From: Thiomicrorhabdus sp. Milos-T2
GTDB lineage: Bacteria; Pseudomonadota; Gammaproteobacteria; Thiomicrospirales; Thiomicrospiraceae
DNA length: 64,000 nucleotides
Direction of reading: 5' to 3'
Assembly (NCBI RefSeq): GCF_000702325.1
Contig: NZ_KL370891.1
Location: 642,917-706,916 of the forward strand
A model generated the notes under the pieces. That model searched no databases, had not been told where the DNA came from, and saw only the letters and a program-made list of their open reading frames with translations. Position numbers and translations under genes: made by a program. Positions 17,655-26,345 of this stretch are shown here, in pieces. Positions within the stretch are counted from its first letter, which is position 1. Every line of letters starts with the position of its first letter.

Positions 17655-18698
17655 ATGACTGAAAGATTTCAAATGATGTTGGATTGGATGCAAAACCTAC
17701 CTGTTTTGCAAGATTGTGATGTAACCGAGCCGGTTTCGGCATCGAGTGATGCCAGCTTTAGGCGTTACTATAGAATTGAAGTACAGGGAAGCTCTGGTCA
17801 TACAAGTTATATTATTATGGATGCACCTGTTGAAAATGAAGATTGTCGTCCGTTTATTGCGATCTCACAACAGTTAATTGAGATGGGGTTGACGGTGCCA
17901 AAGGTGTTAGAGCAAGATTTAACCCAAGGTTTTTTATTATTAACGGATTTAGGCAATACAACTTACCTTTCTGTTTTAGAACAAGCTCAAGAACATGAAG
18001 TTGATGAGCTTTACGGCGATGCATTAAAAACATTGGTGAATTTACAAACAAAAGGTAAAGAATCCTCACAGGAACTGCCAGCTTATAATGAAGCCTTACT
18101 TATGTTTGAAATGTCACTATTTTCAGATTGGTTGTTAGACGAGCACCTTGATATTGAGTTGGATAAACTTGAGAGCCAGGCCTGGCAAAATGTACAACAA
18201 ACATTGGTCGAATCTGCATTAAAGCAACCACAAACCTATGTCCATCGTGATTATCATAGTCGCAACCTAATGGTCTTGGATAACACAAATCCAGCAATGC
18301 TTAACCCTGGTGTATTGGATTTTCAGGATGCAGTAAAAGGCCCGTTAACTTATGATGCGGTTTCGTTGTTAAGAGATTGTTATATCTCTTGGCCAGAAGA
18401 GCAGGTGTTAGAGTGGCAGCGTAATTACTTTTTACAGCTTTGCCAAGCTAATATATTGCATCGTGACGAGTGGTCAGGGTTTCAAAAATCAATGGATTTA
18501 ATGGGGATTCAACGACACCTAAAGGCAGCAGGTATATTTGCACGCTTATATCATCGCGATGGTAAAGAGGGGTATTTGAATGACATTCCATTAACCTTAA
18601 ATTACATTGTACAAGTGGGCAGCAAATATTCAGATACACACGCTTTAGCTAATTTAGTAGAACAAAAAGTGCTGCCTAAATTAGCTAAAATGGACTAA
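17655..18698 (+). CDS. amgK: N-acetylmuramate/N-acetylglucosamine kinase AmgK
   Basis: Aminoglycoside-phosphotransferase-fold sugar kinase of 347 residues. The catalytic loop VHRDYHSRNLMV and the metal-binding LDFQDAVKGPLTYDA are clear, and the N-terminal SASSDASFRRYYRIE is typical of AmgK. In Pseudomonas, AmgK phosphorylates MurNAc at the anomeric carbon so that MurU can make UDP-MurNAc, a cell-wall recycling shortcut. The assignment rests on the adjacency of murU and the divergent lptD-surA, the same arrangement as in pseudomonads. The palindrome variant GCCAGGCCTGGC at 18175-18186 writes SQAWQ. Confidence 0.88.
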   Translation: MTERFQMMLDWMQNLPVLQDCDVTEPVSASSDASFRRYYRIEVQGSSGHTSYIIMDAPVENEDCRPFIAISQQLIEMGLTVPKVLEQDLTQGFLLLTDLGNTTYLSVLEQAQEHEVDELYGDALKTLVNLQTKGKESSQELPAYNEALLMFEMSLFSDWLLDEHLDIELDKLESQAWQNVQQTLVESALKQPQTYVHRDYHSRNLMVLDNTNPAMLNPGVLDFQDAVKGPLTYDAVSLLRDCYISWPEEQVLEWQRNYFLQLCQANILHRDEWSGFQKSMDLMGIQRHLKAAGIFARLYHRDGKEGYLNDIPLTLNYIVQVGSKYSDTHALANLVEQKVLPKLAKMD

Positions 18699-18747
18699 AT
18701 GTCATTGATTACATGTTGTACACAAGCCCGATATTTTAGGAAACCAC

Positions 18748-19482
18748 GTGAGCCAAACCTCTAATAAAACATCATCAATTAAAGCCATGATTCTTGCTGC
18801 AGGAAGAGGCAAACGTTTACGCCCCATAACTGATACCACTCCAAAACCCTTAGTTCCTGTTTGTGGGAAGCCCTTAATTGAATATCATATTGAAAAGTTA
18901 GCCAAAGCAGGGGTCAATGAAATTATCATTAACCATGCTTGGTTGGGAGAAAAAATTGAAGCTCAGCTCGGTGATGGGGCTCGCTGGAATGTAAAAATTT
19001 ATTATTCCGCAGAACCAGAAGGTGGGCTAGAAACTGCAGGGGGCATAATTAATGCCTTGCCATTACTGGGAGACAAACCCTTTTTGGTGATTAATGGTGA
19101 TGTTTACTGTGAAATGGAATTTGATTCTTTGGTTAATAAAGCAAAGAGCTTAGCCGAAATGAATGGTCAAATATCTACAGAAAACATGGGGCATTTAGTT
19201 TTAGTGCCTAACCCAGCACATAACTTAAAAGGTGATTTTGGTCTGGATGCTCAAAATAAAGTTGAAGCTCAAGGTGATTATACTTTTGCAGGCATCAGCA
19301 TCTTAAGACCCGAGCTTTTTAACGGGATGGAAGTCGATTTTGTTCCGCTTGCCCCAATTTTGCGTCAAGCCATGCAAAATAAGAAGATAAGCGGGCAACT
19401 TGAATATGGTTTATGGTCAGATGTGGGTACCTTAGAACGTTTGCAAGAAACTGAACGCTTAATAACTAAAGGTCACTCATAG
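18748..19482 (+). CDS. murU: N-acetylmuramate 1-phosphate uridylyltransferase MurU
   Basis: Sugar-phosphate nucleotidyltransferase of 244 residues. The nucleotide-binding MILAAGRGKRLRPITDTTPKPLVPVCGKP is split across residues 14-42, and the metal-binding VINGDVYCEM and WSDVGTLERL are in the right order. It likely forms UDP-MurNAc from MurNAc-1-phosphate made by AmgK, 49 bp upstream. The start is GTG at 18748; the first residues are SQTSNKTSS before the conserved core. Alternative: another glucose/mannose-1-phosphate transferase, but context favours MurU. Confidence 0.87.
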   Translation: MSQTSNKTSSIKAMILAAGRGKRLRPITDTTPKPLVPVCGKPLIEYHIEKLAKAGVNEIIINHAWLGEKIEAQLGDGARWNVKIYYSAEPEGGLETAGGIINALPLLGDKPFLVINGDVYCEMEFDSLVNKAKSLAEMNGQISTENMGHLVLVPNPAHNLKGDFGLDAQNKVEAQGDYTFAGISILRPELFNGMEVDFVPLAPILRQAMQNKKISGQLEYGLWSDVGTLERLQETERLITKGHS

Positions 19483-19505
19483 TTTTACTGCGAATAGATT
19501 TTACT

Positions 19506-19535
19506 TAAATTAGATTTTAGCTAAATTAGATTTTA
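19506..19535 (+). repeat. 16-bp tandem duplication after murU
   Basis: TAAATTAGATTTTAGC is followed by a second, nearly full copy (14 bp match). It lies between the convergent ends of murU and the PAS gene; no stem-loop terminator is visible there. Confidence 0.7.
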
Positions 19536-19551
19536 ACAGAGTCGTTTTATT

Positions 19552-20004
19552 TTATTCTGGAATGCCAATCTCACCACCTTTAATGGTTAAGTAACCATCG
19601 ACCACATCTTGGTAGAGTTCTAGCATAATATCTTTTTCTTGTCCCATACAGCGCATGCGATGAGAAATGTAACCGACTAGGTTGCCAGTATCATCAGAAA
19701 TTGGGCCAACATTGGCTCTTAACCAATAGTAATCACCATTCTTACGGCGGTTTTTTACAATTTGTGACCAGCTCTTACCTTGCTGAATCGTTTCCCACAT
19801 ATCCGCAAACACACCACTAGGAACATCAGGGTGTCTAAGAATACTGTGGGGCTGGCCAATTAACTCTTCTGCGGAGTAACCACTGCAGTGAACAAAAGCA
19901 TCATTAACTTTTGTTATGGTGCCAAATAGATCCGTTTCAGACATGATTATCATGCCTTCTGGAATTAAAAATTCATTATCTGTGACAGCAATGTTGTCTT
20001 TCAC
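19552..20004 (-). CDS. single PAS-domain (Aer-like) sensor protein
   Basis: Stand-alone PAS domain of 150 residues, close to the N-terminal PAS of the redox receptor Aer: GTITKVNDAFVHCSGYSAEELIGQPHSILRHPDVP, and a second half with RRKNGDYYWLRANVGPI. Such domains usually bind FAD. The GTG at 20004 is chosen because AAAGGAC lies 6 bp before it; an ATG 29 codons upstream lacks a ribosome site and adds residues outside the domain. No methyl-accepting or output domain follows, so it must signal through another protein. No chemotaxis gene is adjacent; cheA is at 52.8 kb. Confidence 0.85.
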   Translation of the reverse strand: MKDNIAVTDNEFLIPEGMIIMSETDLFGTITKVNDAFVHCSGYSAEELIGQPHSILRHPDVPSGVFADMWETIQQGKSWSQIVKNRRKNGDYYWLRANVGPISDDTGNLVGYISHRMRCMGQEKDIMLELYQDVVDGYLTIKGGEIGIPE

Positions 20005-20140
20005 TATATAGTCCTTTGAAAGTATTGCGTTATAAGAATTTGCAATGATGAGATTCAGGGCTGAATAACAGGCGATTTTAACAATATTCAATGATTAGGT
20101 TATAAAACCTTTTTAATTTTGTGGATAAGAAATCTAAGCA

Positions 20141-20863
20141 ATGACAAGAATAAACAAATGGCTAAGTGAAATGGGCGTCTGTTCGCGCAAGCAAGCAGAC
20201 CGTTTAATTGCAGATGGCTTGGTAACAGTTAATCAGAAAGTGGCGTTTTTAGGAATGTGTGTGGCACCAGAGGATACGGTTCGAGTTAATGGCGAAACCA
20301 TTAGTATAAAACCAGAACCTGTGATTATTCTTTATCATAAACCGGTAGGGGTTGTTTGTACTCATGATTTAAATGTGACAAATAATATTGAAAGTGCTCT
20401 GAATTATCCACAGCGAATTTTTGCCGTTGGACGCCTAGATAAAGACTCAGAAGGTTTGTTATTGATGACAAATCAAGGTGACATTGTTAATAGGATAATG
20501 CGTGCAGAAAACCATCATAAAAAAGTCTACCGTGTTTGGGTTAATAAGGTTTTGACTCAAGATTTTTTATTAAAAATGGCATCTGGAGTGCCTATCTTAA
20601 AAACCACAACCTTACCCTGTAAGGTCGAGGTTGTGGAGGAATTTTCTGATGAAAACGTGTTTGAGATAACCCTAACCCAAGGTTTAAACTTACAAATAAG
20701 AAGAATGTGTAAAGCATTAGGTTATAAAGTCTGTCGTCTGCAACGCACTCAAATTATGCAGTTTGGTTTAGAGGGTTTAATGCCAGGAGAATATCGAAAA
20801 TTAAGTGCTAATGAGGTTGGTTTATTGCAAAAGTCAATTGCAAATTCTAGTAATGAAAATTAA
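20141..20863 (+). CDS. rluF: 23S rRNA pseudouridine synthase, RluF type
   Basis: Pseudouridine synthase of 240 residues with an N-terminal S4 RNA-binding domain (RINKWLSEMGVCSRKQADRLI, 3-60) and the catalytic motif GRLDKDSEGLLLMT, in which the Asp is the nucleophile. TQGLNLQIRRMCKALGY is the form seen in RluF, which modifies U2604 of 23S rRNA; RluB and RluE differ in this region. It overlaps nothing and is followed after 3 bp by a MITE copy. Confidence 0.88.
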   Translation: MTRINKWLSEMGVCSRKQADRLIADGLVTVNQKVAFLGMCVAPEDTVRVNGETISIKPEPVIILYHKPVGVVCTHDLNVTNNIESALNYPQRIFAVGRLDKDSEGLLLMTNQGDIVNRIMRAENHHKKVYRVWVNKVLTQDFLLKMASGVPILKTTTLPCKVEVVEEFSDENVFEITLTQGLNLQIRRMCKALGYKVCRLQRTQIMQFGLEGLMPGEYRKLSANEVGLLQKSIANSSNEN

Positions 20864-20866
20864 TTG

Positions 20867-21108
20867 AGAGACCTTTGCACGAGATAGGTACGAAAGAAAA
20901 ATGAGTGAAAATTTGCCTGATTCTCGACTTACCCCTTCGGGCGTCGAGTTCTTCGTTTGCGGCGGAAAACGCAGGGAATAGCTAGCTATTCGCAAGTTGT
21001 CGCCCAACGGAAGTGCCCTTGGAGTACAACAAAAATCAGGTGAATTTTTACCCTCAAGGGGCACCTAGAACCATTTTTACTCGTGCATACTCTCGTGCAA
21101 AGGTCTCA
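20867..21108. mobile_element. MITE-like palindromic element, copy A (242 bp)
   Basis: Ends AGAGACCTTTGCACGAGA and TCTCGTGCAAAGGTCTCA are inverted repeats. The centre GAATAGCTAGCTATTC (20976-20991) is shared with copies C and D. TTG directly flanks both sides (20864-20866 and 21109-21111), consistent with a 3-bp target duplication. This copy carries extra internal segments with their own small hairpin (CTCGAC...GTCGAG), which makes it longer than C and D. No transposase is encoded. Insertion is 3 bp after the rluF stop codon. It fills most of the 373-bp gap before the HicA-like gene. Confidence 0.85.
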
Positions 21109-21236
21109 TTGAGACTTTTGTAGGTCTCTTAATGCTTAATTTGAAATAACTTTTAAATGAATAAAGCTTGGCTTTATTGGGTGGTGTTATAAAATGGAAT
21201 TAACTTAGATAACTTAATTAAATAAAGGATGATTAA

Positions 21237-21503
21237 ATGAGTCATAAACATAAAGCCCTAATAGAAAAAGTATTTGCTCACCCTATCGCAACCAATTTAG
21301 ATTGGAAGAAATTATCAAGTGCATTAGAGCATTTTGGTGCGACGATTGATGTTTCAAATAGCAATAAAGCTAAGGTGTTTTTAAAGGATCAAGAAATAGT
21401 ATTGGGATTACCGCATCATGGACATGAGCTAGCGGATAAAGCTGAGGTGACTAAATTAAGACACTTTTTGGAATCAGTAGAGTTAACGCCAGATACGATT
21501 TAG
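21237..21503 (+). CDS. HicA-like small protein without HicB partner
   Basis: Protein of 88 residues with the layout of HicA-family mRNA interferase-like proteins: a helix, then LDWKKLSSALEHFGATIDVSNSNKAKVFL, and a His-containing GLPHHGHELADKAEVTKLRHFLE. HicA toxins use a catalytic His in a short double-stranded-RNA-binding-like fold. No hicB antitoxin lies beside it: rluF is upstream and the cold-shock gene is convergent downstream. It may be a chromosomal HicA relative with a housekeeping role. It has a ribosome site AAAGGAT. Function not established. Confidence 0.65.
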   Translation: MSHKHKALIEKVFAHPIATNLDWKKLSSALEHFGATIDVSNSNKAKVFLKDQEIVLGLPHHGHELADKAEVTKLRHFLESVELTPDTI

Positions 21504-21585
21504 AAATTATTTGATGCGATGAGAAGACTTTTAAGGCATTGGTTTTAAAAGTCGCTAAAGTCAGTCGCTAAAAGTCATAAGCAAT

Positions 21586-21614
21586 AAAAAGGCCTGCAAA
21601 TGCAGGCCTTTTTT
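21586..21614. terminator. bidirectional terminator between HicA-like and csp genes
   Basis: AAAAAGGCCTGCA, loop AA, then TGCAGGCCTTTTTT. The 11-bp stem with A and T tracts on both sides suits both convergent genes. Confidence 0.92.
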
Positions 21615-21636
21615 ATGTCAAGGTTATTGGAAAGAA

Positions 21637-21849
21637 TTACCCTTCAACAACAACGATGTTCTCTGCTTGAGGTCCTTTTTGACCGTCAGTTACAGTGAAC
21701 TGAACTTTCTGGCCTTCTGCTAGAGTTTTGAAGCCATCGCCAGAAATTTGACTGAAGTGAGCAAATACATCAGGTCCTGAATCTTGTGCAATAAAACCAA
21801 AGCCTTTTGTTTCGTTAAACCATTTTACGGTGCCAGTAGTGGTAGACAT
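21637..21849 (-). CDS. CspA-family cold-shock protein
   Basis: Single-strand nucleic-acid-binding protein of 70 residues. RNP1 (KGFGFI) and RNP2 (VFAHFS) are intact within [18 protein letters not shown] and DVFAHFSQI. Such proteins melt mRNA structure at low temperature or act as general RNA chaperones. A long leader precedes it (see next entry), as in cold-inducible csp genes. Which CspA paralogue it matches cannot be decided. Confidence 0.95.
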   Translation of the reverse strand: MSTTTGTVKWFNETKGFGFIAQDSGPDVFAHFSQISGDGFKTLAEGQKVQFTVTDGQKGPQAENIVVVEG

Positions 21850-22006
21850 AATCTAATCCTAATTTTTTCATAAGTAAAACAAGCCTGATTATCAGGCGTA
21901 AATTCTGAAGATTGTGCAGTTACCTATTGAAATCTAAGCGAAACGTAAAACGGGACGAAATCGAAAAACAAAAATAAAAGCATTTAATCTTACGCCAATC
22001 ATTATA
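21850..22006 (-). promoter_or_regulatory. csp leader and -10 box
   Basis: Reading toward csp, a TATAAT at 22006-22001 is a credible -10; the -35 is poor. This predicts a leader of about 145 nt. It contains a stem-loop GCCTGAT-A-ATCAGGC (21883-21897) 34 nt before the ATG. Long structured leaders are typical of cspA-type genes, so thermosensing is plausible but inferred. The remainder of the 550-bp csp-yaaA gap holds a 10-bp-stem AT hairpin (22051-22073), a palindrome copy, and an AT-rich stretch before yaaA; no further gene seen. Confidence 0.45.
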
Positions 22007-22236
22007 TACAGATTTACTAATAATAAAAGTGAAATTAATATGACATTACTAAAAACTTTTGTTAAAAGTTTTTAACATTGGTCGGTCTGTAATATATTGA
22101 TATTAAACATCTAATTTTAAATAATACTTTAAATTCTTAACTTAGTCTTGCTTTTTATTTGCTTAATGAGACTTTTTTATAAGAGGTTTCTAGGAATAAA
22201 ATAACTAAAAACAGCCCGATTCTTGATTAAGAAGTT

Positions 22237-22248
22237 ACCAGGCCTGGT
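22237..22248 (+). repeat. dispersed palindrome, intergenic copy
   Basis: Perfect ACCAGGCCTGGT in the gap between the divergent csp and yaaA genes, about 150 bp before yaaA. Confidence 0.9.
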
Positions 22249-22399
22249 TGAGTAAAGTGTCTAAATTAATCAGTTATTGTTTATTTCAACCAACTTGATA
22301 GACGTTTACAATCAAAGTGAGTGCTTGCTTCGTATATAATTTAAAAAAATTATACATTCATCGACTCCTCCAAAGGTCTCAAATATAAAGGTTTATTTA

Positions 22400-23176
22400 A
22401 TGTTAATGGTAGTCTCGCCAGCAAAGGCTTTAGATGAAACATCTGTGGTACAAACGCAATTACACACCCAAGCTCCTCTATTAAAACAAGCGGAAGAATT
22501 AGCTGAACAGTTAAAAGAGGTTGGCCCGGTAGAAATTGGTCAGTTAATGCACATTAGTGAAAAACTTTCTGAATTAAATTATGAGCGTTTTCAAGATTGG
22601 ACAATGCCATTTCCAAAAGATAAAGCTAAGCAAGCGGCTTGGTTATTTAAAGGGGATGTTTACCAAGGGTTAGATGCTTATTCGTTATCGGATAAGGCCA
22701 TTGAATACACTCAAAACCACTTAAGAATTCTTTCAGGGCTTTATGGTTTATTAAAACCTTGTGATGACATGTTGCCTTATCGTTTAGAGATGGGAACTAA
22801 GTTTGCCAATAAAAAAGGTAAAGATTTATACACATTTTGGGGTAGTGAAATTACCGAACAGTTGAATCAAGATCTATTAAAAAATGAAAGCACTACATTG
22901 GTTAATTTAGCTTCAAATGAATACTTTAAAGCGGTTAAGAAAAAAGAGTTGAATGCACGGATTATTACGCCAATTTTTAAAGACTGGAAAAATGGCCAAT
23001 ATAAAATCATTAGTTTCTACGCTAAAAAAGCCCGTGGTTTAATGGCACGTTATGCTGCCGATAACTTTATTGAAAATGCTGAAGATTTAAAGTTTTTTGA
23101 CACGGATGGCTATGCATTTAATCCTGAAATTTCATCAGAAACCGATTGGGTCTTTACTCGAAAAATGACTGAATAG
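22400..23176 (+). CDS. yaaA: peroxide stress protein YaaA
   Basis: YaaA (DUF328) protein of 258 residues. In E. coli it lowers free iron during hydrogen peroxide stress and binds DNA. The start [13 protein letters not shown], the central [11 protein letters not shown] and [15 protein letters not shown], and the end [15 protein letters not shown] are all family signatures. It is followed 62 bp later by a heme peroxidase gene, which makes an oxidative-stress pair plausible. The ribosome site is AAAGG. Confidence 0.95.
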   Translation: MLMVVSPAKALDETSVVQTQLHTQAPLLKQAEELAEQLKEVGPVEIGQLMHISEKLSELNYERFQDWTMPFPKDKAKQAAWLFKGDVYQGLDAYSLSDKAIEYTQNHLRILSGLYGLLKPCDDMLPYRLEMGTKFANKKGKDLYTFWGSEITEQLNQDLLKNESTTLVNLASNEYFKAVKKKELNARIITPIFKDWKNGQYKIISFYAKKARGLMARYAADNFIENAEDLKFFDTDGYAFNPEISSETDWVFTRKMTE

Positions 23177-23238
23177 TCGCTAAAGCATTAAAAACAGCCT
23201 TTAGCTGGTCTCAACTTATATATTTCAAAAAGAAAATT

Positions 23239-24150
23239 ATGAATAAAACTCCACAATCCGGTATTTTTAGAGAAAACTCGCATCACATGCATTTTTTAGA
23301 ATATCGCTTAACAAGCAATAACTGCAATCTTATTAAAAAGGCTATTACTGAAGCAATTCAAAATATTCAGCCAGGTGAAGTTTCTTTGGTGATTAGTTTT
23401 GGTAAGCAGGCCTGGCAACTTTTGCAGCCCAATTGGACACCTCAAACGTTAGAAAATTTTATGACGCTGAATGGTGAACAAGGTCATTGTGCTCCATCTA
23501 CTCAATCGGATCTGTTTTTTTGGATTCAGGGATTAGATATGGGGGTGGTGTATGACCAAGCTATGCAGGTGCATAAAAGTTTAAAAACCATTGCCGAGTT
23601 AAGCTTGGAACAACAAGGGTTTGATTACCATAAGAATTTAGACTTAATCGGCTTTGAAGATGGAACAGCTAACCCTAAAACCGACGATTTAAAACGATCG
23701 GCGGCTTTAATTCCTGCTGGGCAACCTGGTGAAGGGGGAAGTTTGGTTATGTGCCAAAAATGGGTGCATGATATGGATAAATGGGACGCGGTACCGGTTC
23801 ATTGCCAAGAAGGGATTGTGGGTCGTACGAAAGAACAAAATATAGAATTAGAAGGTGATGCGATGCCTGAAGATTCTCATATTAGTCGCACTGATTTAAC
23901 TGTAGACGGTGTGCCAATGAAAATATATCGTCGTTCGGCACCCTATGGAACAGTAGTCGAAAAGGGATTAATGTTCTTAGCGTTTGCTTGCGAATTAAAA
24001 CGTTTTACTACCCAGTTAGACAGTATGTATGGATTAACAAAGGATAGAAAAATAGACCAACTTATTAATTATTCAAAGGCGGTATCAGGAAGTTATTGGT
24101 TTGCACCGGCTCTTGAAGATTTAAATGCCGTATTAACAGACCTTAGGTAA
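23239..24150 (+). CDS. yfeX: Dyp-type heme peroxidase, YfeX-like
   Basis: Cytoplasmic dye-decolorising-type peroxidase of 303 residues. The GXXDG motif appears as GFEDGTANP (distal Asp), with the probable proximal His in AVPVHCQEGIVGRTKEQN. The overall series GIVGRTKEQN, SHISRTDL, RRSAPYGTV and FAPALEDLNAVL follows YfeX closely. YfeX oxidises porphyrinogens and other substrates. A palindrome near-match (CAGGCCTGG, 23407-23415) codes KQAWQ near residue 58. It is downstream of yaaA on the same strand. Confidence 0.9.
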   Translation: MNKTPQSGIFRENSHHMHFLEYRLTSNNCNLIKKAITEAIQNIQPGEVSLVISFGKQAWQLLQPNWTPQTLENFMTLNGEQGHCAPSTQSDLFFWIQGLDMGVVYDQAMQVHKSLKTIAELSLEQQGFDYHKNLDLIGFEDGTANPKTDDLKRSAALIPAGQPGEGGSLVMCQKWVHDMDKWDAVPVHCQEGIVGRTKEQNIELEGDAMPEDSHISRTDLTVDGVPMKIYRRSAPYGTVVEKGLMFLAFACELKRFTTQLDSMYGLTKDRKIDQLINYSKAVSGSYWFAPALEDLNAVLTDLR

Positions 24151-24183
24151 GAGTTTTTAGTGGTACAGTTGAAGAATATATTA

Positions 24184-24207
24184 AAAGCTACCAGGCCTGG
24201 TAGCTTT
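24184..24207. terminator. palindrome-based stem-loop between yfeX and hslO
   Basis: The dispersed palindrome ACCAGGCCTGGT (24190-24201) is extended on both sides by AAAAGCT/AGCTTT to a perfect 24-bp inverted repeat. It lies between two convergent genes with A and T tracts at the edges, so it can serve as a two-way terminator. Confidence 0.75.
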
Positions 24208-24233
24208 AATTTAAGCTATTTAAATTACGGAAC

Positions 24234-24275
24234 CTAAGTTATTGAATCTAAGTTATTGAACCTAAGTTATTGAAC
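24234..24275. repeat. three 14-bp tandem repeats over hslO stop codon
   Basis: CTAAGTTATTGAA(T/C) occurs three times in a row. The third copy supplies the last codons and stop of hslO (minus strand), so repeat number could alter the 3' end but not the conserved core. Confidence 0.85.
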
Positions 24276-25157
24276 CGTTGTTTGTTTATCAGCAAATAAG
24301 GCATCAATATCTTCTTTCTCAAAGCGCATATGGAAGTTGCACATTTCATTGTGAATAACAATTTGACCTTGCTCTTCTAGTATTTTACGAACTTCATCCT
24401 CTCCTAAAGATTTAAGCATATTGTGCACTCGCTCTTCATCCTTAGGGCATTCATAAACGACTTCTTCAGCGTCAAATAGTTCTAGTAACTCTTCATGAAA
24501 TAGGCGGTGCAATAAGGCTTCTGCAGGAAGAGAGGTGAGTTCATCATTCTGAACGGTTGTGGTTAAGTGTAATATTCGTTCCCAACCATCAATATCATGG
24601 CCATCGGTTTCAGGCATTTTTTGAATCATCACGCCACCTAAGCTGTGCTCATTAGCGGCAAGCCAGATTTTAGATGGGAGCTGTTCTGACTGACTTAGGA
24701 AGGTTTCAAATGCTTCAGCAACGGTTTCTCCTTCTCGTGGCACGTATGATTGAAAGTGGTGTTGCGTTTGCGTGTTTTCTAAGGTCATTAAGATTTGGCC
24801 ATCACCGAGTAGTTCATCTAATGTCGATTCGGTAGTGATTTCTTTATTGGTCTTAGCCATACCACGAACCTTAAGGTCATGTGTGACATCCACCACTAAT
24901 AGAGTAATAGGGCCTGAACCTTGAATTTGCAAGGTAATACGCCCTTTATGTTTCATCCCATTAGCCATCAATACCGACATCGCCGTTAGTTCACCTAAAA
25001 GGTTAATGATAGCAGCAGGGTAATGACGATCTTTAATCATCTCTTGCCAGCTTTGTTGAAGTTGAATATGCTGACCACGAATGTTGAGTTCTTTAAATAA
25101 AAAACGTTGCACAGCATTAGGTGACATTGGCGATATAGGCGATGAGTCTTGTGACAT
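24267..25157 (-). CDS. hslO: Hsp33-family chaperone with incomplete zinc site
   Basis: Cytoplasmic Hsp33-type protein of 296 residues. The N-terminal substrate-binding fold is well preserved (ITLQIQGSGPITLLVVDV; AAEAFETFL-like helices; SLGGVMIQKMP). In E. coli Hsp33 the redox switch uses CXC and CXXC cysteines that hold zinc. Here the equivalent positions read Cys237-Pro-Lys239 (ECPKDEERV) and Asn270-Glu-Met-Cys273 (HNEMCNF), so one cysteine of each pair is missing. The rest of that domain is intact, arguing against a frameshift. Zinc binding and peroxide activation are therefore doubtful. The start may also be one of the nearby downstream ATGs (residue 11). Confidence 0.92.
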   Translation of the reverse strand: MSQDSSPISPMSPNAVQRFLFKELNIRGQHIQLQQSWQEMIKDRHYPAAIINLLGELTAMSVLMANGMKHKGRITLQIQGSGPITLLVVDVTHDLKVRGMAKTNKEITTESTLDELLGDGQILMTLENTQTQHHFQSYVPREGETVAEAFETFLSQSEQLPSKIWLAANEHSLGGVMIQKMPETDGHDIDGWERILHLTTTVQNDELTSLPAEALLHRLFHEELLELFDAEEVVYECPKDEERVHNMLKSLGEDEVRKILEEQGQIVIHNEMCNFHMRFEKEDIDALFADKQTTVQ

Positions 25158-25236
25158 GGTGATTCTCGTAAATAATCGTTGGTAAATAGAGACTCATTTT
25201 GTGAAAAAGTCTCAAATAAGGTGGCATTATTCTAGG

Positions 25237-26247
25237 TTATTGCGCAAGCTCTTTAGCCTGTAAATCGGCGTGGTAAGATGAGCGCACCATTGGACCGGAT
25301 GCAACATTGGTGAATCCCATGGCATAACCTTCCTCTTCTACCTGTTTAAACTCTTCTGGGGTCCAGTATTTTTTTACGCCAAGGTGAAAATCACTAGGCT
25401 GTAAATATTGACCTACGGTTAACATTTCAACATCATGCGCTCTTAAATCACGCATCACTTGCAATAATTCTTCCATGCTTTCGCCTAAACCAACCATTAA
25501 ACCTGATTTAGTGACTACATTGGGTTGCATTGATTTAAAGCGTTTTAATAAATCTAAGGAGGCCTGGTAGTCTGCTCCTGGGCGAGCTTCTTCGTATAGG
25601 CGAGGAACGGTCTCTAGGTTGTGATTAAGCACATCCGGGGCAGATTGAGCCAGCGTTTCTAGAGCCACAGATAGGCGACCTCGAAAATCAGGTACTAAGG
25701 TTTCGATTCTTAAGTTTGGTAAGCTTTGGCGTAATTCAGTGACCACATCGGTAAAGTGCTGAGCACCCCCATCTCTTAAATCATCGCGATCTACGGATGT
25801 AATGACCACGTATTTAAGTTGCATCGCTTTTACCGTTTCAGCCAAATGCTTTGGTTCGTTATTGTCCAATGGTTTTGGACGACCGTGAGTCACATCGCAA
25901 AAAGGACATTTACGGGTACAGATGTCACCCATAATCATAAAGGTTGCCGTGCCATGACCAAAACACTCCCCCAAGTTAGGGCAAGATGCTTCTTCACAAA
26001 CTGAGTGTAGTCCTTTATCACGCATAATATTCTTAAGCTCTTTCACGCGATGCATATCTTTTGCTTTAGGCAATTGAGCTTTAATCCAGCGAGGTTTTTT
26101 AAGCTTATCCGCCGTTGGGTCTGGACGATGCTTTAAAGACTTTGTTTTGTATTGACCTTTTGGCATAGTTTGCAACTGCTCTTTTAAACTCTTGCGATTG
26201 CCAATAGCATCAAGACCAATTTCTTGTATTTGTGGAGGGTTAGACAT
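25237..26247 (-). CDS. lipA: lipoyl synthase LipA
   Basis: Radical-SAM enzyme that inserts two sulfurs into octanoyl groups on lipoyl domains. The 336-residue protein has the auxiliary cluster motif in [12 protein letters not shown], the radical-SAM CTRKCPFC, and the C-terminal RSSYHA whose serine binds the auxiliary cluster. It follows lipB by 98 bp on the minus strand, completing the two-step octanoyl-transfer and sulfur-insertion pathway. The palindrome near-match at 25560 codes DYQAS. Confidence 0.97.
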   Translation of the reverse strand: MSNPPQIQEIGLDAIGNRKSLKEQLQTMPKGQYKTKSLKHRPDPTADKLKKPRWIKAQLPKAKDMHRVKELKNIMRDKGLHSVCEEASCPNLGECFGHGTATFMIMGDICTRKCPFCDVTHGRPKPLDNNEPKHLAETVKAMQLKYVVITSVDRDDLRDGGAQHFTDVVTELRQSLPNLRIETLVPDFRGRLSVALETLAQSAPDVLNHNLETVPRLYEEARPGADYQASLDLLKRFKSMQPNVVTKSGLMVGLGESMEELLQVMRDLRAHDVEMLTVGQYLQPSDFHLGVKKYWTPEEFKQVEEEGYAMGFTNVASGPMVRSSYHADLQAKELAQ

Positions 26248-26345
26248 AACTTCTACAGACTTAAGTAAATAAATAATATGGGTATTATAAAGGATTAGCG
26301 TTGGATTAGGATTGGTTTAAAACTGATTTAAAATTGGATTAGCGT

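Noticed and set aside
20834-21064. 76-codon open frame on the minus strand across MITE copy A
   Set aside because: It only translates the repeat and runs into rluF; no ribosome site and no independent protein features.
25189-25213. Another MITE remnant (GAGAC...GTCTC) upstream of hslO
   Set aside because: Only five bases at each side match the element ends; this can arise by chance.
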